NCBI GenBank assembly: GCA_036123135.1
Contig: JAZADZ010000070.1
Span: 1 to 14,117 of the forward strand
DNA from: GCA-2716065 sp036123135
GTDB taxonomy: Bacteria > Bacteroidota > Bacteroidia > Flavobacteriales_D > Parvicellaceae
Length of the DNA stretch: 14,117 nt
Direction of reading: 5' to 3'
This document shows, one piece after another, positions 1-7,387 of the stretch; within the stretch, counting starts at the first letter, position 1, and every line of letters begins with the position of its first letter. The notes below the pieces were generated by a model. It did not search any database. It was not told where the DNA came from and saw nothing but the letters and a program-made list of their open reading frames with translations. Position numbers and translations under genes: made by a program.

Positions 1-2
1 TA

Positions 3-704
3 GATGCTTCAGGAAATGTCTATACCACAGGATACTTTAGTGGGATCGTAGATTTCGACCCTGGAGCAGGAACAAACAACCTTACCTCACAAGGAAATTA
101 TGATGTTTTTATTCAAAAACTAGACCCTTCAGGAAATTTTCTATGGGCAAAATCATTTGGGGGGACTTCAAATGATTATGGGTTTTCCATTACATTAGAT
201 GCTTCAGGAAACGTCTATACCACAGGATACTTTAGTGGGATCGTAGATTTCGACGCTGGAGCAGGAACAAACAACCTTACCTCACAAGGAAGTAATGATG
301 TTTTTATTCAAAAACTAGACCCTTCAGGAAATTTTCTATGGGCAAAAACCTTTGGGGGTAATTCAGATGATGCTGGGGTTTCCATTACAGTAGATGCTTC
401 AGGAAATGTCTATACCACAGGATACTTTCTAGGGACGGCAGATTTCGACCCTGGAGCAGGAACAAACAACCTTACCCCACAAGGAAGTGCTGATGTTTTT
501 ATTCAAAAACTAGACCCTTCAGGGAATTTTCTATGGGCAAAAACCTTTGGGGGGACTTTTGGTGATGTTGGGATTTCCATTACAGTAGATGCTTCAGGAA
601 ATGTCTATACCACAGGATACTTTAGTGGGATCGTAGATTTCGACCCTGGAGCAGGAACAAACAACCTTACCGCACAAGGATTTGATGCTGTTTTTATTCA
701 AAAA
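3..704 (+). repeat. Tandem 195-bp coding repeats, 3.6 copies
   Basis: Units begin at 3, 198, 393 and 588, each exactly 195 bp apart (65 codons). The fourth ends after 39 codons. A hand comparison of units 1 and 2 gives about 13 differences in 195 bases. Most change an amino acid and many fall in the segment after FGG (codons 53-61). The repeats encode SBBP-type beta-propeller blades and probably continue left of the window. Confidence 0.95.
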
Positions 705-1346
705 ATGAGTCAATGTTCACCAACAACAGGAACAGATGTGCAAACAGCATGTGATACCTACACATGGATAGATGGTAATACGTACACATTTTCAAACAAC
801 ACTGCAACACACATCTTAACCAATGTGGCAGGATGCGACTCAGTAGTTACGTTGAATTTAACGATCAATAGTGTTTCTGATCTTAATACCTCTTTGAATG
901 GTTTAACCATCACTTCAGACAATACTAATGCTGCTTACCAGTGGTTGGATTGTGATAATGGATTTGCTCCTATAAGCGGGGAAACCAATCAAGATTTTAC
1001 AGCAACAGTTAATGGTAATTATGCCGTTGAATTGACTGAAAATGGTTGCGTAGATACTTCATCTTGTGTGGCAATTACAACAGTCGGTATTATTGAGAAT
1101 ACTTTTAATGAAGACTTTACGCTTTATCCAAACCCTACTGACGGACTGTTCTCAATTCAATTCAATTCATCTCAAGAGAATATAACATTGCGTATATTGG
1201 ATGCTACAGGAAAATTATTAGACACCAAGGTTTATGAACAGGTTGATTTGATTGAATATGAGCTAAATAAACCTGGAGGATTTTATTTAATTGAAGTATC
1301 TAACGGAGAAAATCAACTGTCTTTGATCAGATTGATAAAAAATTAG
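3..1346 (+). CDS. Secreted SBBP-repeat protein with T9SS type A sorting domain, 5' partial
   Basis: The frame is open from the left edge to a TAG at 1344-1346, so about 447 C-terminal residues are visible and the start is outside. The ATG at 705 is internal: it replaces a repeat Leu in FIQKM. Residues 1-235 are three full and one partial 65-residue repeats of SBBP type (DASGNVYTTGYF, VDFDPGAG, VFIQKLDPSGNFLWAK, FGG). Residues about 250-288 form a cysteine-containing module (ACDTYTWIDGNTYTF then AGCDSVVTLNLTI) seen widely in Bacteroidota surface proteins. Residues about 362-447 are a T9SS sorting domain with the YPNPTDG motif and a terminal LIRLIKN. Inference: it is exported through the T9SS and attached to or released from the cell surface, possibly as an adhesin. 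Its ligand is unknown. It ends before an attC-like repeat and a terminator. Confidence 0.9.
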   Translation, partial: DASGNVYTTGYFSGIVDFDPGAGTNNLTSQGNYDVFIQKLDPSGNFLWAKSFGGTSNDYGFSITLDASGNVYTTGYFSGIVDFDAGAGTNNLTSQGSNDVFIQKLDPSGNFLWAKTFGGNSDDAGVSITVDASGNVYTTGYFLGTADFDPGAGTNNLTPQGSADVFIQKLDPSGNFLWAKTFGGTFGDVGISITVDASGNVYTTGYFSGIVDFDPGAGTNNLTAQGFDAVFIQKMSQCSPTTGTDVQTACDTYTWIDGNTYTFSNNTATHILTNVAGCDSVVTLNLTINSVSDLNTSLNGLTITSDNTNAAYQWLDCDNGFAPISGETNQDFTATVNGNYAVELTENGCVDTSSCVAITTVGIIENTFNEDFTLYPNPTDGLFSIQFNSSQENITLRILDATGKLLDTKVYEQVDLIEYELNKPGGFYLIEVSNGENQLSLIRLIKN

Positions 1347-1352
1347 GAAGTT

Positions 1353-1405
1353 CATAACAAAACCTTAGCGCCATTAAAACGAACGCTTAGGTTACAACCG
1401 TTATG
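1353..1405 (+). repeat. Imperfect inverted repeat, attC-like
   Basis: Outer arms CATAAC (1353-1358) and GTTATG (1400-1405) are perfect complements. Inner arms AACCTTAGCG (1361-1370) and CGCTTAGGTT (1384-1393) pair with one T-T mismatch around a 13-base loop. The two-block layout just after a stop codon, ending in GTTATGT, resembles an integron attC site. However, the central spacers are uneven (2 and 6 bases) and the outer boxes only approximate the RYYYAAC/GTTRRRY consensus. It has no T-run, so it is not a typical intrinsic terminator. The fold is seen directly; the attC reading is inference. Confidence 0.35.
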
Positions 1406-1413
1406 TGCAATAA

Positions 1414-1440
1414 AAAAGCCTCCCATAAGGAGAGGCTTTT
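1414..1440 (-). terminator. Bidirectional intrinsic terminator for tRNA-Arg and the SBBP gene
   Basis: A 9-bp stem (AAAAGCCTC at 1414-1422 with GAGGCTTTT at 1432-1440) is extended by CC/GG across one bulged base, with an ATAA loop. Read on the minus strand it ends in six Ts and lies 8 bp past the tRNA 3' end. Read on the plus strand it ends in four Ts and can stop transcription from the SBBP gene. Confidence 0.8.
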
Positions 1441-1448
1441 ATTAGTTG

Positions 1449-1522
1449 TGACCCCGGCAGGATTCAAACCTGCAACCGCTGGAGCCGAAATCCAGTGCGC
1501 TATTCAGTTGCGCCACGAGGCC
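1449..1522 (-). tRNA. tRNA-Arg (anticodon UCG)
   Basis: A 74-base cloverleaf folds on the minus strand. The acceptor arms are GGCCTCG and CGGGGTC, with G-U pairs at 2-71 and 5-68. The D stem is GCGC/GCGC with a 9-base loop. The anticodon stem CTGGA/TCCAG encloses TTTCGGC, giving anticodon TCG (reads CGA, Arg). The variable loop is CGGTT, the T arm is GCAGG-TTTGAAT-CCTGC, and the discriminator base is A. The genome continues CAA after it, so CCA must be added by the nucleotidyltransferase. Confidence 0.95.
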
Positions 1523-1530
1523 AGATAGAG

Positions 1531-1538
1531 CAAAATTA
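1531..1538 (-). promoter_or_regulatory. Putative -7 promoter element for tRNA-Arg
   Basis: On the minus strand this reads TAATTTTG, a full match to the Bacteroidota -7 consensus TAnnTTTG, 8 bases before the tRNA 5' end. A clear -33 TTTG at normal spacing is not visible. Confidence 0.5.
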
Positions 1539-1545
1539 TAATTTA

Positions 1546-1577
1546 TTGCAACAATAATATTTTTTTTACTTAGTTTG
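1546..1577 (+). promoter_or_regulatory. Putative promoter of porZ
   Basis: TTG at 1546-1548 lies 21 bases before TTAGTTTG (1570-1577), which is one mismatch from TAnnTTTG. The -7 element ends 8 bases before the GTG start. It shares a 63-bp divergent region with the tRNA promoter. Confidence 0.4.
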
Positions 1578-1585
1578 TACTAAAA

Positions 1586-3925
1586 GTGAGAAAGGTTGCG
1601 CTGATATTGTTTTTGTTTCCCTTTTGTTTTTCCGCACAAGATTTTAGTGTAGGCTCTTGGAGAGAACATCTCCCTTACAGTAATGTTACTTTTGTTGTTC
1701 CTATGGGGAATAAGTGTTACGCTTCGACCCCTTATTCTCTTTACTTTATTGATAATGAGGATAATTCTGTAAATAGGCTTTCCACAATCAACGGGTTGTC
1801 AGAGCTGGGAGTTTCAATCATTCATCCAAATGAAGATGAACAAGCTATTGTTGTTGGTTACAATTCTGGAAATATTGATGTAATAAAAAATGAAACAGTA
1901 ATTAATATTTCTGCAATAGTTACCAGCAACGTTATAGGAGACAAAAGAATTTATGGAATGTTTTCTAAAAATGAATTTACTTATCTCGCAACTGGATTTG
2001 GTATTGTAGTTTTAGATGTTAAAAGAGAGGAAATCAAAGATACCTATTTCATTGGTAATGGTGGAAGTCAAATAAAAATCAATGACATCACTATTGGGGG
2101 AGGAAATATTTATGCTGCAACAGATCTTGGGGTCTTTTATGCAAGTGAGAACGCTTCATTTTTAGCTAATCCATCTTCTTGGAATAGTCTTTCTGTTCCT
2201 CTATCTAGTTCATCAGATTTCCATCTAATTGAATACGTTTCAGACGGAATCTCAGAGAAATTAGTTGTTGTTCAGCAAGGGGATGGTTATGCAGATGATG
2301 TAGCGTATGTTTTTGAAGATAATATTTGGTCTTCTCCTACAGAACTTACAGGAGATGACATTTATTCCTTAGAGTTAAAAGAAAATAATTTGCTTATAAC
2401 CAAAAACAATAATGTTGTGGTATACGATGGCACATTTAATCAATTGGATTTCTTATATACCCATTCAGGAAACGCAAATTTAGCTCCAAATTTTGCTGTA
2501 CATAAAAATGGTTTCTTTTGGTTGGGAGATCGCAAATTAGGTTTATTAAAAGTAGAATCAAACTGGAACAGTCAGCGATTTCCTATAAGTGGTCCATTTA
2601 CCAATGAAGGGGTTCATCTTACTTGCTCTGAAAATGATTTATGGGTTTCCGCTGGAAGAATTGATGGTTCCAATTGGAACAATACGTACAATTGGAGAGG
2701 GGCTTTTCATTTTAATCAGCAAGATTGGAGTGTAATTAACAGAACTACTCAGCCTGAACTTGAAGATAGCTTAGTCGTAGTAACTGATTTTGTTTGGGCA
2801 ACTATCGATCCTTCAGATGATCAACATGTTTTTTTATCTTCATTTCGTGGAGGGCTAATTGAGATTCAAAACGACCAAATGGTTGAAAGATATTCGTTTT
2901 ACAACTCCAGTTTACAAACCCGTTTAAATGTAAATGGAAACAATGTACATGTTGCTGCAACATGTTTTGATAATTCAGGAAACCTATGGGTAAGTAATTC
3001 ATTTGTTTCAAATCCGCTTTCAGTACTAACGCCTGATGGTGAATGGATGTCATTTTCTTGTGGTTCTCAAGCATCTGATGCCCTTTGTACGGATATTTTT
3101 ATTGATGACATTATGGGTTATATATGGCTTTCTGTAAAGAATACTGGAATTGTTGTGTACGATTACAATCAAACCCCACTAGATGCTTCAGATGATCGCT
3201 ATAGAGTACTCAGTTCATCAACTGGTCAGGGGGGATTACCAAGCAGTGTTGTAAATACCATCACCCAAGACCAAGATGGTGAGATATGGATTGGTACAGA
3301 ACAGGGTCCAGCAGTCATTTACAACCTATACAATATATTTGACGGTGTAGAAATTGATGCTCAGCAGATTTTACTAAATCTCGATGGAACTGTTCAGCTG
3401 TTACTTGAAAATGAAAACATTTCAGAAATTCTCGTTGATGGCGGCAATAGAAAATGGTTGGCCACTGCTGGTGGTGGTTTATTTTTGATGTCAGAGGACG
3501 GAACTCAAATGATTCATTCGTTCAATTCCCAAAATAGCCCGCTTTTTAGCAACAACATTTTGTCACTTGCAATTAGTGGTAGAACCGGTGAGTTGTTTAT
3601 TGCCACTGAAAAAGGTCTGATGGGATATAAAGGAGACGCTACGGCTCCTCAACTTCAATTCAATGATATATATGCTTATCCAAATCCAGTACGTCCCGAA
3701 TACTCAGGACAAATTGCCATTAAGGGTTTTATGAGGGACTCTGAAGTTAAAATCACAGATGCTTTGGGAAATTTAGTCTTTTCTACTTTTTCACAGGGCG
3801 GTCAAGCTACATGGAGCGGGAAAACCCTCTCTGGCGAAAGAGTACGTTCAGGTGTGTATTACGTTTTTGTTACCAATGTTGATGGAACCCAAAAAAGTAA
3901 AACGAAAATCCTGATTATGAACTAA
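1586..3925 (+). CDS. porZ: PorZ-like type IX secretion system protein
   Basis: Predicted 779-residue surface protein of the T9SS. In Porphyromonas gingivalis PorZ works with PorU, PorV and PorQ in the attachment complex that processes T9SS cargo and links it to anionic LPS. Visible features: a signal peptide at about residues 1-17 (ending CFSA), the PorZ-typical N-terminal motif GSWREHLPY at 23-31, and a long beta-propeller body with a sensor-propeller motif ITQDQDGEIWIGT near 557. A T9SS sorting domain occupies about 693-779 (YPNPVRPE, then SGVYYVFVTN and KTKILIMN). The GTG start is the first possible start after an in-frame TAG at 1571 and is supported by the signal peptide. The next gene, cvpA, begins 77 bp downstream. 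The T9SS assignment is firm; the exact LPS-related role is inferred from the P. gingivalis family. Confidence 0.88.
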   Translation: MRKVALILFLFPFCFSAQDFSVGSWREHLPYSNVTFVVPMGNKCYASTPYSLYFIDNEDNSVNRLSTINGLSELGVSIIHPNEDEQAIVVGYNSGNIDVIKNETVINISAIVTSNVIGDKRIYGMFSKNEFTYLATGFGIVVLDVKREEIKDTYFIGNGGSQIKINDITIGGGNIYAATDLGVFYASENASFLANPSSWNSLSVPLSSSSDFHLIEYVSDGISEKLVVVQQGDGYADDVAYVFEDNIWSSPTELTGDDIYSLELKENNLLITKNNNVVVYDGTFNQLDFLYTHSGNANLAPNFAVHKNGFFWLGDRKLGLLKVESNWNSQRFPISGPFTNEGVHLTCSENDLWVSAGRIDGSNWNNTYNWRGAFHFNQQDWSVINRTTQPELEDSLVVVTDFVWATIDPSDDQHVFLSSFRGGLIEIQNDQMVERYSFYNSSLQTRLNVNGNNVHVAATCFDNSGNLWVSNSFVSNPLSVLTPDGEWMSFSCGSQASDALCTDIFIDDIMGYIWLSVKNTGIVVYDYNQTPLDASDDRYRVLSSSTGQGGLPSSVVNTITQDQDGEIWIGTEQGPAVIYNLYNIFDGVEIDAQQILLNLDGTVQLLLENENISEILVDGGNRKWLATAGGGLFLMSEDGTQMIHSFNSQNSPLFSNNILSLAISGRTGELFIATEKGLMGYKGDATAPQLQFNDIYAYPNPVRPEYSGQIAIKGFMRDSEVKITDALGNLVFSTFSQGGQATWSGKTLSGERVRSGVYYVFVTNVDGTQKSKTKILIMN

Positions 3926-3989
3926 TTTTTCTAGCATTTCTCTGTTAATATGTTTTATATATTGTTCTTTCAGTAAACAACATAAAGAA

Positions 3990-3997
3990 TACTTTTA
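3990..3997 (+). promoter_or_regulatory. Putative -7 element before cvpA
   Basis: TACTTTTA, one mismatch from TAnnTTTG, ends 5 bases before the ATG, so a transcript from here would be nearly leaderless. No clear -33 TTTG at normal spacing. The same octamer precedes two other genes in the window. Confidence 0.3.
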
Positions 3998-4002
3998 CTT
4001 CC

Positions 4003-4530
4003 ATGAGTTACATTGACATTGTGTTGGTTGTGCCATTGTTGTGGGGTATTTTTAAAGGCTTCAAAAAGGGATTAATTATTGAACTTGTTAGCCTGATTGC
4101 TCTTGTGCTAGGAGTCTGGGGATCTGTACATTTTTCAGATTTTGCCGCTCAATTGTTGTCAGAGCATATTCAGGAAAAGTATTTGAGTCTAACAGCATTT
4201 ATGCTAACATTTATAGCAATTGTTGTATTGATTTATTTTTTAGGTAAATTACTAGAGAAAGTAATAAACATTATACAGTTAAAGTTTGTCAATAAGCTTT
4301 TTGGTGCTTGCTTTGGATTACTGAAGTTTGGACTAATAATTTCTGTCGTATTATTTATTATTGAGCGTTACAATAAAAAATTTGATTTTATTCCTTCAAA
4401 TTTCTTAACATCTTCAATCTTATACAAACCAATGTCAGAACTTCCCTGTCAAATTATACCTGCTATTGAAAATAGCACACTAGTTCAACAGGCAATCATT
4501 AAAAAAGAAGATCTTTTTGATAACCAATAA
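4003..4530 (+). CDS. cvpA: CvpA family inner-membrane protein
   Basis: 175 residues with the CvpA-family layout. Four hydrophobic segments are seen at about 3-17, 25-45, 62-84 and 98-121. The opening motif is YIDIVLVVPLLWGIFKGFKKG, in which a first helix leads into a basic loop. The C-terminal 50 residues are soluble and end in an acidic tail (KKEDLFDNQ). CvpA was named for a role in colicin V export in Escherichia coli and is tied to envelope stress and bile tolerance in gammaproteobacteria; in Bacteroidota its role is not established. The ATG has no Shine-Dalgarno, normal here. It sits between porZ (77 bp) and holB (32 bp), probably cotranscribed with holB. Confidence 0.85.
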   Translation: MSYIDIVLVVPLLWGIFKGFKKGLIIELVSLIALVLGVWGSVHFSDFAAQLLSEHIQEKYLSLTAFMLTFIAIVVLIYFLGKLLEKVINIIQLKFVNKLFGACFGLLKFGLIISVVLFIIERYNKKFDFIPSNFLTSSILYKPMSELPCQIIPAIENSTLVQQAIIKKEDLFDNQ

Positions 4531-4546
4531 TTAGTAAACTTTATTT

Positions 4547-4554
4547 TACCTTTA
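4547..4554 (+). promoter_or_regulatory. Putative -7 element before holB
   Basis: TACCTTTA, one mismatch from TAnnTTTG, ends 8 bases before the holB ATG. No convincing -33 box. It could be chance in AT-rich DNA. Confidence 0.22.
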
Positions 4555-4562
4555 TATTCTTA

Positions 4563-5690
4563 ATGTCTTTTCAGGAGATTATTGGTCATAACGAGCTTAA
4601 AAAGCATCTTTTAGCAAGTATAGATAACAATAAAGTTAGTCATGCTCAGCTGTTCTGTGGCCCTGAAGGCTGCGGTCACTTTGCAATGGCTGTTGCCTAT
4701 GCAAAGTACTTACTTTGTTCAGATCGTAAAGAAAATGATTCCTGTGGTGTCTGTTCATCTTGCAGAAAAATGAATCTTCTATCTCATCCTGACGTTCATT
4801 TCTCTTTTCCGATTCACTTGTCAAAAGCAAATAAAGTTGAGAAATCGGATGATTGTATACAGGTCTTTAGAGAAATGTATTCTAGACATCCATACATTGG
4901 AATGAACTATTGGAATGAATTACTTGGTGATTCAAATAAGAAAGGAATTATAGCAGTTCGAGAAGGAGAAGCAATCATCAAAAAATTAGGTCTTAAATCT
5001 TTCGAAGGTGGATATAAGATTTTAATAATGTGGCTTCCAGAATTAATGAACAATGAGGCGGCAAATAAACTTCTTAAAAGCATTGAGGAGCCACCGAAGA
5101 AGACGTTATTTCTTTTAGTTTCGAACTCAACCGATCGAATCCTTGATACCATATTGTCCAGAACACAGCAAATTAATTTTAATGCATTATCTGACAATCT
5201 TGTTGCCAATAAACTAATTAATCAGTTTGAAATAAATGAGAACGAGGCAATGAAGCTAGCTAAACTTTCTCAAGGCAACGTTCACAAAGCAATTTCATTA
5301 GTAGAAAACCAAAATAATGAAGCGTTTTTGCTTTCAATGTTCATCGAATGGATGCGTTTATGTTACTCTAGAAACATTTCTGCTACCATTGATTGGGTAG
5401 ATGCAATTTCTTCAAAGGGTAGAGAGCAACAAAAGGTATTTTTACTTTTCACCTTAGAAATGTTTCGCAGTGCAATAATAGGTCATTACAGTTCAAGCCA
5501 TTTGGCTCTATTATCGGAGGAGCAAGAAAATTTTTTACAAAAATTTGCTCCATTCATTAATAATCAGAACATCGTAGGTTTAAATGACACCATAAACAAA
5601 GCCTACTTACATATTGAAAGAAACGCTAACCCTAAAGTTCTTCTTTTAGACCTTTCGATGAAATTGTATGCTTTGCTGAAGAAACAATAG
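4563..5690 (+). CDS. holB: DNA polymerase III subunit delta'
   Basis: 375 residues, the clamp-loader delta' subunit that helps load the beta clamp during replication. The N-terminus (FQEIIGHNELKKHL) is typical of AAA+ clamp-loader subunits. The P-loop is degenerate: GPEGCGHF at 33-40 lacks the Walker A lysine, as expected for delta', which does not hydrolyse ATP. A zinc module is formed by C52, C61, C64 and C67. The NNEAANKLLKSIEEPP segment (173-188) and the SRTQ sensor motif at 199-202 follow, with the helical C-terminal collar after about 220. Length is near the family norm. The next gene, ricT, starts 51 bp downstream, the same neighbour order as holB-yaaT in Bacillus subtilis. Confidence 0.93.
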   Translation: MSFQEIIGHNELKKHLLASIDNNKVSHAQLFCGPEGCGHFAMAVAYAKYLLCSDRKENDSCGVCSSCRKMNLLSHPDVHFSFPIHLSKANKVEKSDDCIQVFREMYSRHPYIGMNYWNELLGDSNKKGIIAVREGEAIIKKLGLKSFEGGYKILIMWLPELMNNEAANKLLKSIEEPPKKTLFLLVSNSTDRILDTILSRTQQINFNALSDNLVANKLINQFEINENEAMKLAKLSQGNVHKAISLVENQNNEAFLLSMFIEWMRLCYSRNISATIDWVDAISSKGREQQKVFLLFTLEMFRSAIIGHYSSSHLALLSEEQENFLQKFAPFINNQNIVGLNDTINKAYLHIERNANPKVLLLDLSMKLYALLKKQ

Positions 5691-5711
5691 TCTTTTTGCT
5701 TTTTAATTTGG

Positions 5712-5719
5712 TAAATTTG
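5712..5719 (+). promoter_or_regulatory. Putative -7 element before ricT
   Basis: TAAATTTG is a full match to TAnnTTTG, 22 bases before the GTG start. The nearest upstream TTTG (5695-5698) is only 13 bases away, shorter than usual. It may allow ricT-gldH-PBP1A to be transcribed apart from holB. Confidence 0.4.
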
Positions 5720-5741
5720 AGTGCAAAAATTTAGTTGCTAA

Positions 5742-6905
5742 GTGAGTTGTTCGAATTGTTCTAAAAATTCAAGTGGTTTGCCTAAAGGGTGCAGAAGTAA
5801 TGGAAGTTGCTCCACTGGTGGTTGTAGTCAAAAAACAACGTACGATTGGTTAAGTAACTTGGACCAACATAAAACGGGAAATGATGTTTCCGAAGTAAGT
5901 TTTAAGAACGGTCGAAAAGGATTTTATTTAAATGGTAATAAGCTCTCTGTTTATGTAGGAGATACAGTTGTTGTTGAGGCTGCACTTGGAAAGGATGTGG
6001 GAGTAGTATCTTTGACAGGTCAATTGGTAAAGCACCAGATGAATCGAAAAAAAGTTAAAGCTACATCTCGTGAGCTTAAAAAGATAGTTGCAAAAGCTCA
6101 GGACCAAGACATTAAGCTATGGAAAGCAGCTCGAGCTAGAGAAAATAAAACACTCCTCCGAGCTAGAGAATTGATTATCCGGCTTGATTTAAAAATGAAA
6201 CTTAGTGACGTAGAATTCCAAGGGGACGGAACAAAAGCATTTTTTTATTACACTGCAGAAACAAGGGTAGACTTTAGAGAGTTAATCAAATTAATGGCAG
6301 ACGAATTCAAAGTTCGAATTGAGATGAAACAAATCGGATCAAGACAAGAGTCTGCTAGACTAGGAGGGATTGGATCGTGCGGAAGAGAATTGTGTTGTTC
6401 AAGTTGGATGAGTGACTTTAGGTCTGTTACAACTGGAGCAGCAAGATATCAACAATTGTCTCTCAACCCACAAAAGCTAGCTGGCCAATGTGGTAAATTA
6501 AAATGTTGTTTAAATTTTGAGTTGGATCAGTACTTAGAGCAAGTGAAAAATTTCCCTAGTTCAAAAAAAGTATTGGAGTTTAAAAATGCTCGTGGAAAGC
6601 ACTTTAAAACAGATGTATTTAAAAATAAAATGTTTTATTTTTTGGAAAAATCCTCTGGAGTTTCTTCAATTGGAGAATTTTCTGTACAACAAGTACACGA
6701 AATTTTGAAGTTGAATCAAAAAGGAAAGAAACCTGAAAATTTCTCAGAATTTTTGGCTACAAAGTCCATTCAAAAAGAACTTGATTATGACAATGTAGTT
6801 GGTCAAGATGAACTAACTCGATTCGATGCCGTTTTCAAGAAGAAAAAAAACAAAAAATATTTTAGAAATAAACGTAAATCATCCAAAAAAAGAGATAAGA
6901 AATGA
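5742..6905 (+). CDS. ricT: PSP1 domain protein, RicT/YaaT family
   Basis: 387 residues. The PSP1 C-terminal domain is recognised by its cysteine motifs GIGSCGRELCCSSW (about 209-222) and GQCGKLKCCLNFE (about 248-260). In Bacillus, RicT/YaaT acts with RicA and RicF, binds iron-sulfur clusters and promotes RNase Y-dependent mRNA processing; whether this holds in Bacteroidota, which often lack RicA/F, is unknown. The first 30 residues are a Cys/Gly/Ser-rich leader (CSNCSKNSSGLPKGC), common in Bacteroidota members, and the tail is strongly basic (KKKKNKKYFRNKRKS), suggesting RNA or ribosome contact by inference. The GTG start directly follows an in-frame TAA at 5739, so no earlier start is possible. 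Its stop overlaps the gldH start by 4 bp (ATGA). Confidence 0.88.
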   Translation: MSCSNCSKNSSGLPKGCRSNGSCSTGGCSQKTTYDWLSNLDQHKTGNDVSEVSFKNGRKGFYLNGNKLSVYVGDTVVVEAALGKDVGVVSLTGQLVKHQMNRKKVKATSRELKKIVAKAQDQDIKLWKAARARENKTLLRARELIIRLDLKMKLSDVEFQGDGTKAFFYYTAETRVDFRELIKLMADEFKVRIEMKQIGSRQESARLGGIGSCGRELCCSSWMSDFRSVTTGAARYQQLSLNPQKLAGQCGKLKCCLNFELDQYLEQVKNFPSSKKVLEFKNARGKHFKTDVFKNKMFYFLEKSSGVSSIGEFSVQQVHEILKLNQKGKKPENFSEFLATKSIQKELDYDNVVGQDELTRFDAVFKKKKNKKYFRNKRKSSKKRDKK

Positions 6906-7369
6906 TCAGGATATTATTTTTTGTATTTCTAATTATAGTCTTTTCTTCATGCGAAGAGAAAAATGTTCATTTTCTTTCGCTGAATGAAATAGAAAATTCG
7001 ATTTGGTCCTCAGACGATTCTTTGAATTATGAGTTTTCAATCGAAGATACGTTATCATCCTATGATTTGTTTTTTGAATTAAGAACAACAACAAGCTATA
7101 GCTGGAGTAATATTTTCATTTTTACTGATTTTATTTTTCCTAATGAAAAGCTCAGAAGAGATACTTTTGAATTCAATTTAGCAGATCCATATGGTAAATG
7201 GTATGGCAATAAAACAGGGACAACTGTTGAAAATTCTTGTAAGTTGTATGCTAAGAAAGTTAATTTCCCGTTAAAAGGTTCTTATACTTTTACCATTCAT
7301 CAGGCAATGCGTGAAAGGGACCTAGATGGCGTATTGGATGTTGGACTAAAAATTAAAAAAATTCAATAG
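6902..7369 (+). CDS. gldH: Gliding motility lipoprotein GldH
   Basis: 155 residues with a lipoprotein signal: hydrophobic residues 4-14 then FSSC with the lipidated cysteine at 17, followed directly by Glu-Glu-Lys. The acidic residues after the cysteine are consistent with a Bacteroidota surface lipoprotein export signal, by inference. The body matches GldH in length and in segments such as DPYGKWYG (around 99-106) and the C-terminal FTIHQAMRERDLDGVLDVGLKI. GldH is required for gliding in Flavobacterium johnsoniae, although its biochemical role is unclear. It overlaps ricT by 4 bp and precedes the PBP1A gene by 18 bp, so the three are very likely cotranscribed. Gliding itself cannot be concluded, since GldH also occurs in non-gliding Bacteroidota. 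Confidence 0.9.
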   Translation: MIRILFFVFLIIVFSSCEEKNVHFLSLNEIENSIWSSDDSLNYEFSIEDTLSSYDLFFELRTTTSYSWSNIFIFTDFIFPNEKLRRDTFEFNLADPYGKWYGNKTGTTVENSCKLYAKKVNFPLKGSYTFTIHQAMRERDLDGVLDVGLKIKKIQ

Positions 7370-7387
7370 CCTAGTTAATGTATTTCA

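Noticed and set aside
3..704. CRISPR-like tandem repeats
   Set aside because: Units are 195 bp, contiguous, in frame and coding; there are no spacers.
705..707. ATG at 705 as the start of a 213-residue protein
   Set aside because: The same frame is open to the left edge and encodes SBBP repeats without interruption; this Met replaces a repeat Leu.
2802..3074. Minus-strand frame of 90 codons inside porZ
   Set aside because: Antisense shadow of a well-supported gene, with no recognisable domain. The same applies to minus-strand frames inside holB, PBP1A, the aminotransferase and the transglycosylase.
4659..4686. Loss of the Walker A lysine in holB as a sign of decay
   Set aside because: Delta' subunits commonly lack a working P-loop; the zinc cysteines and SRTQ motif are intact.
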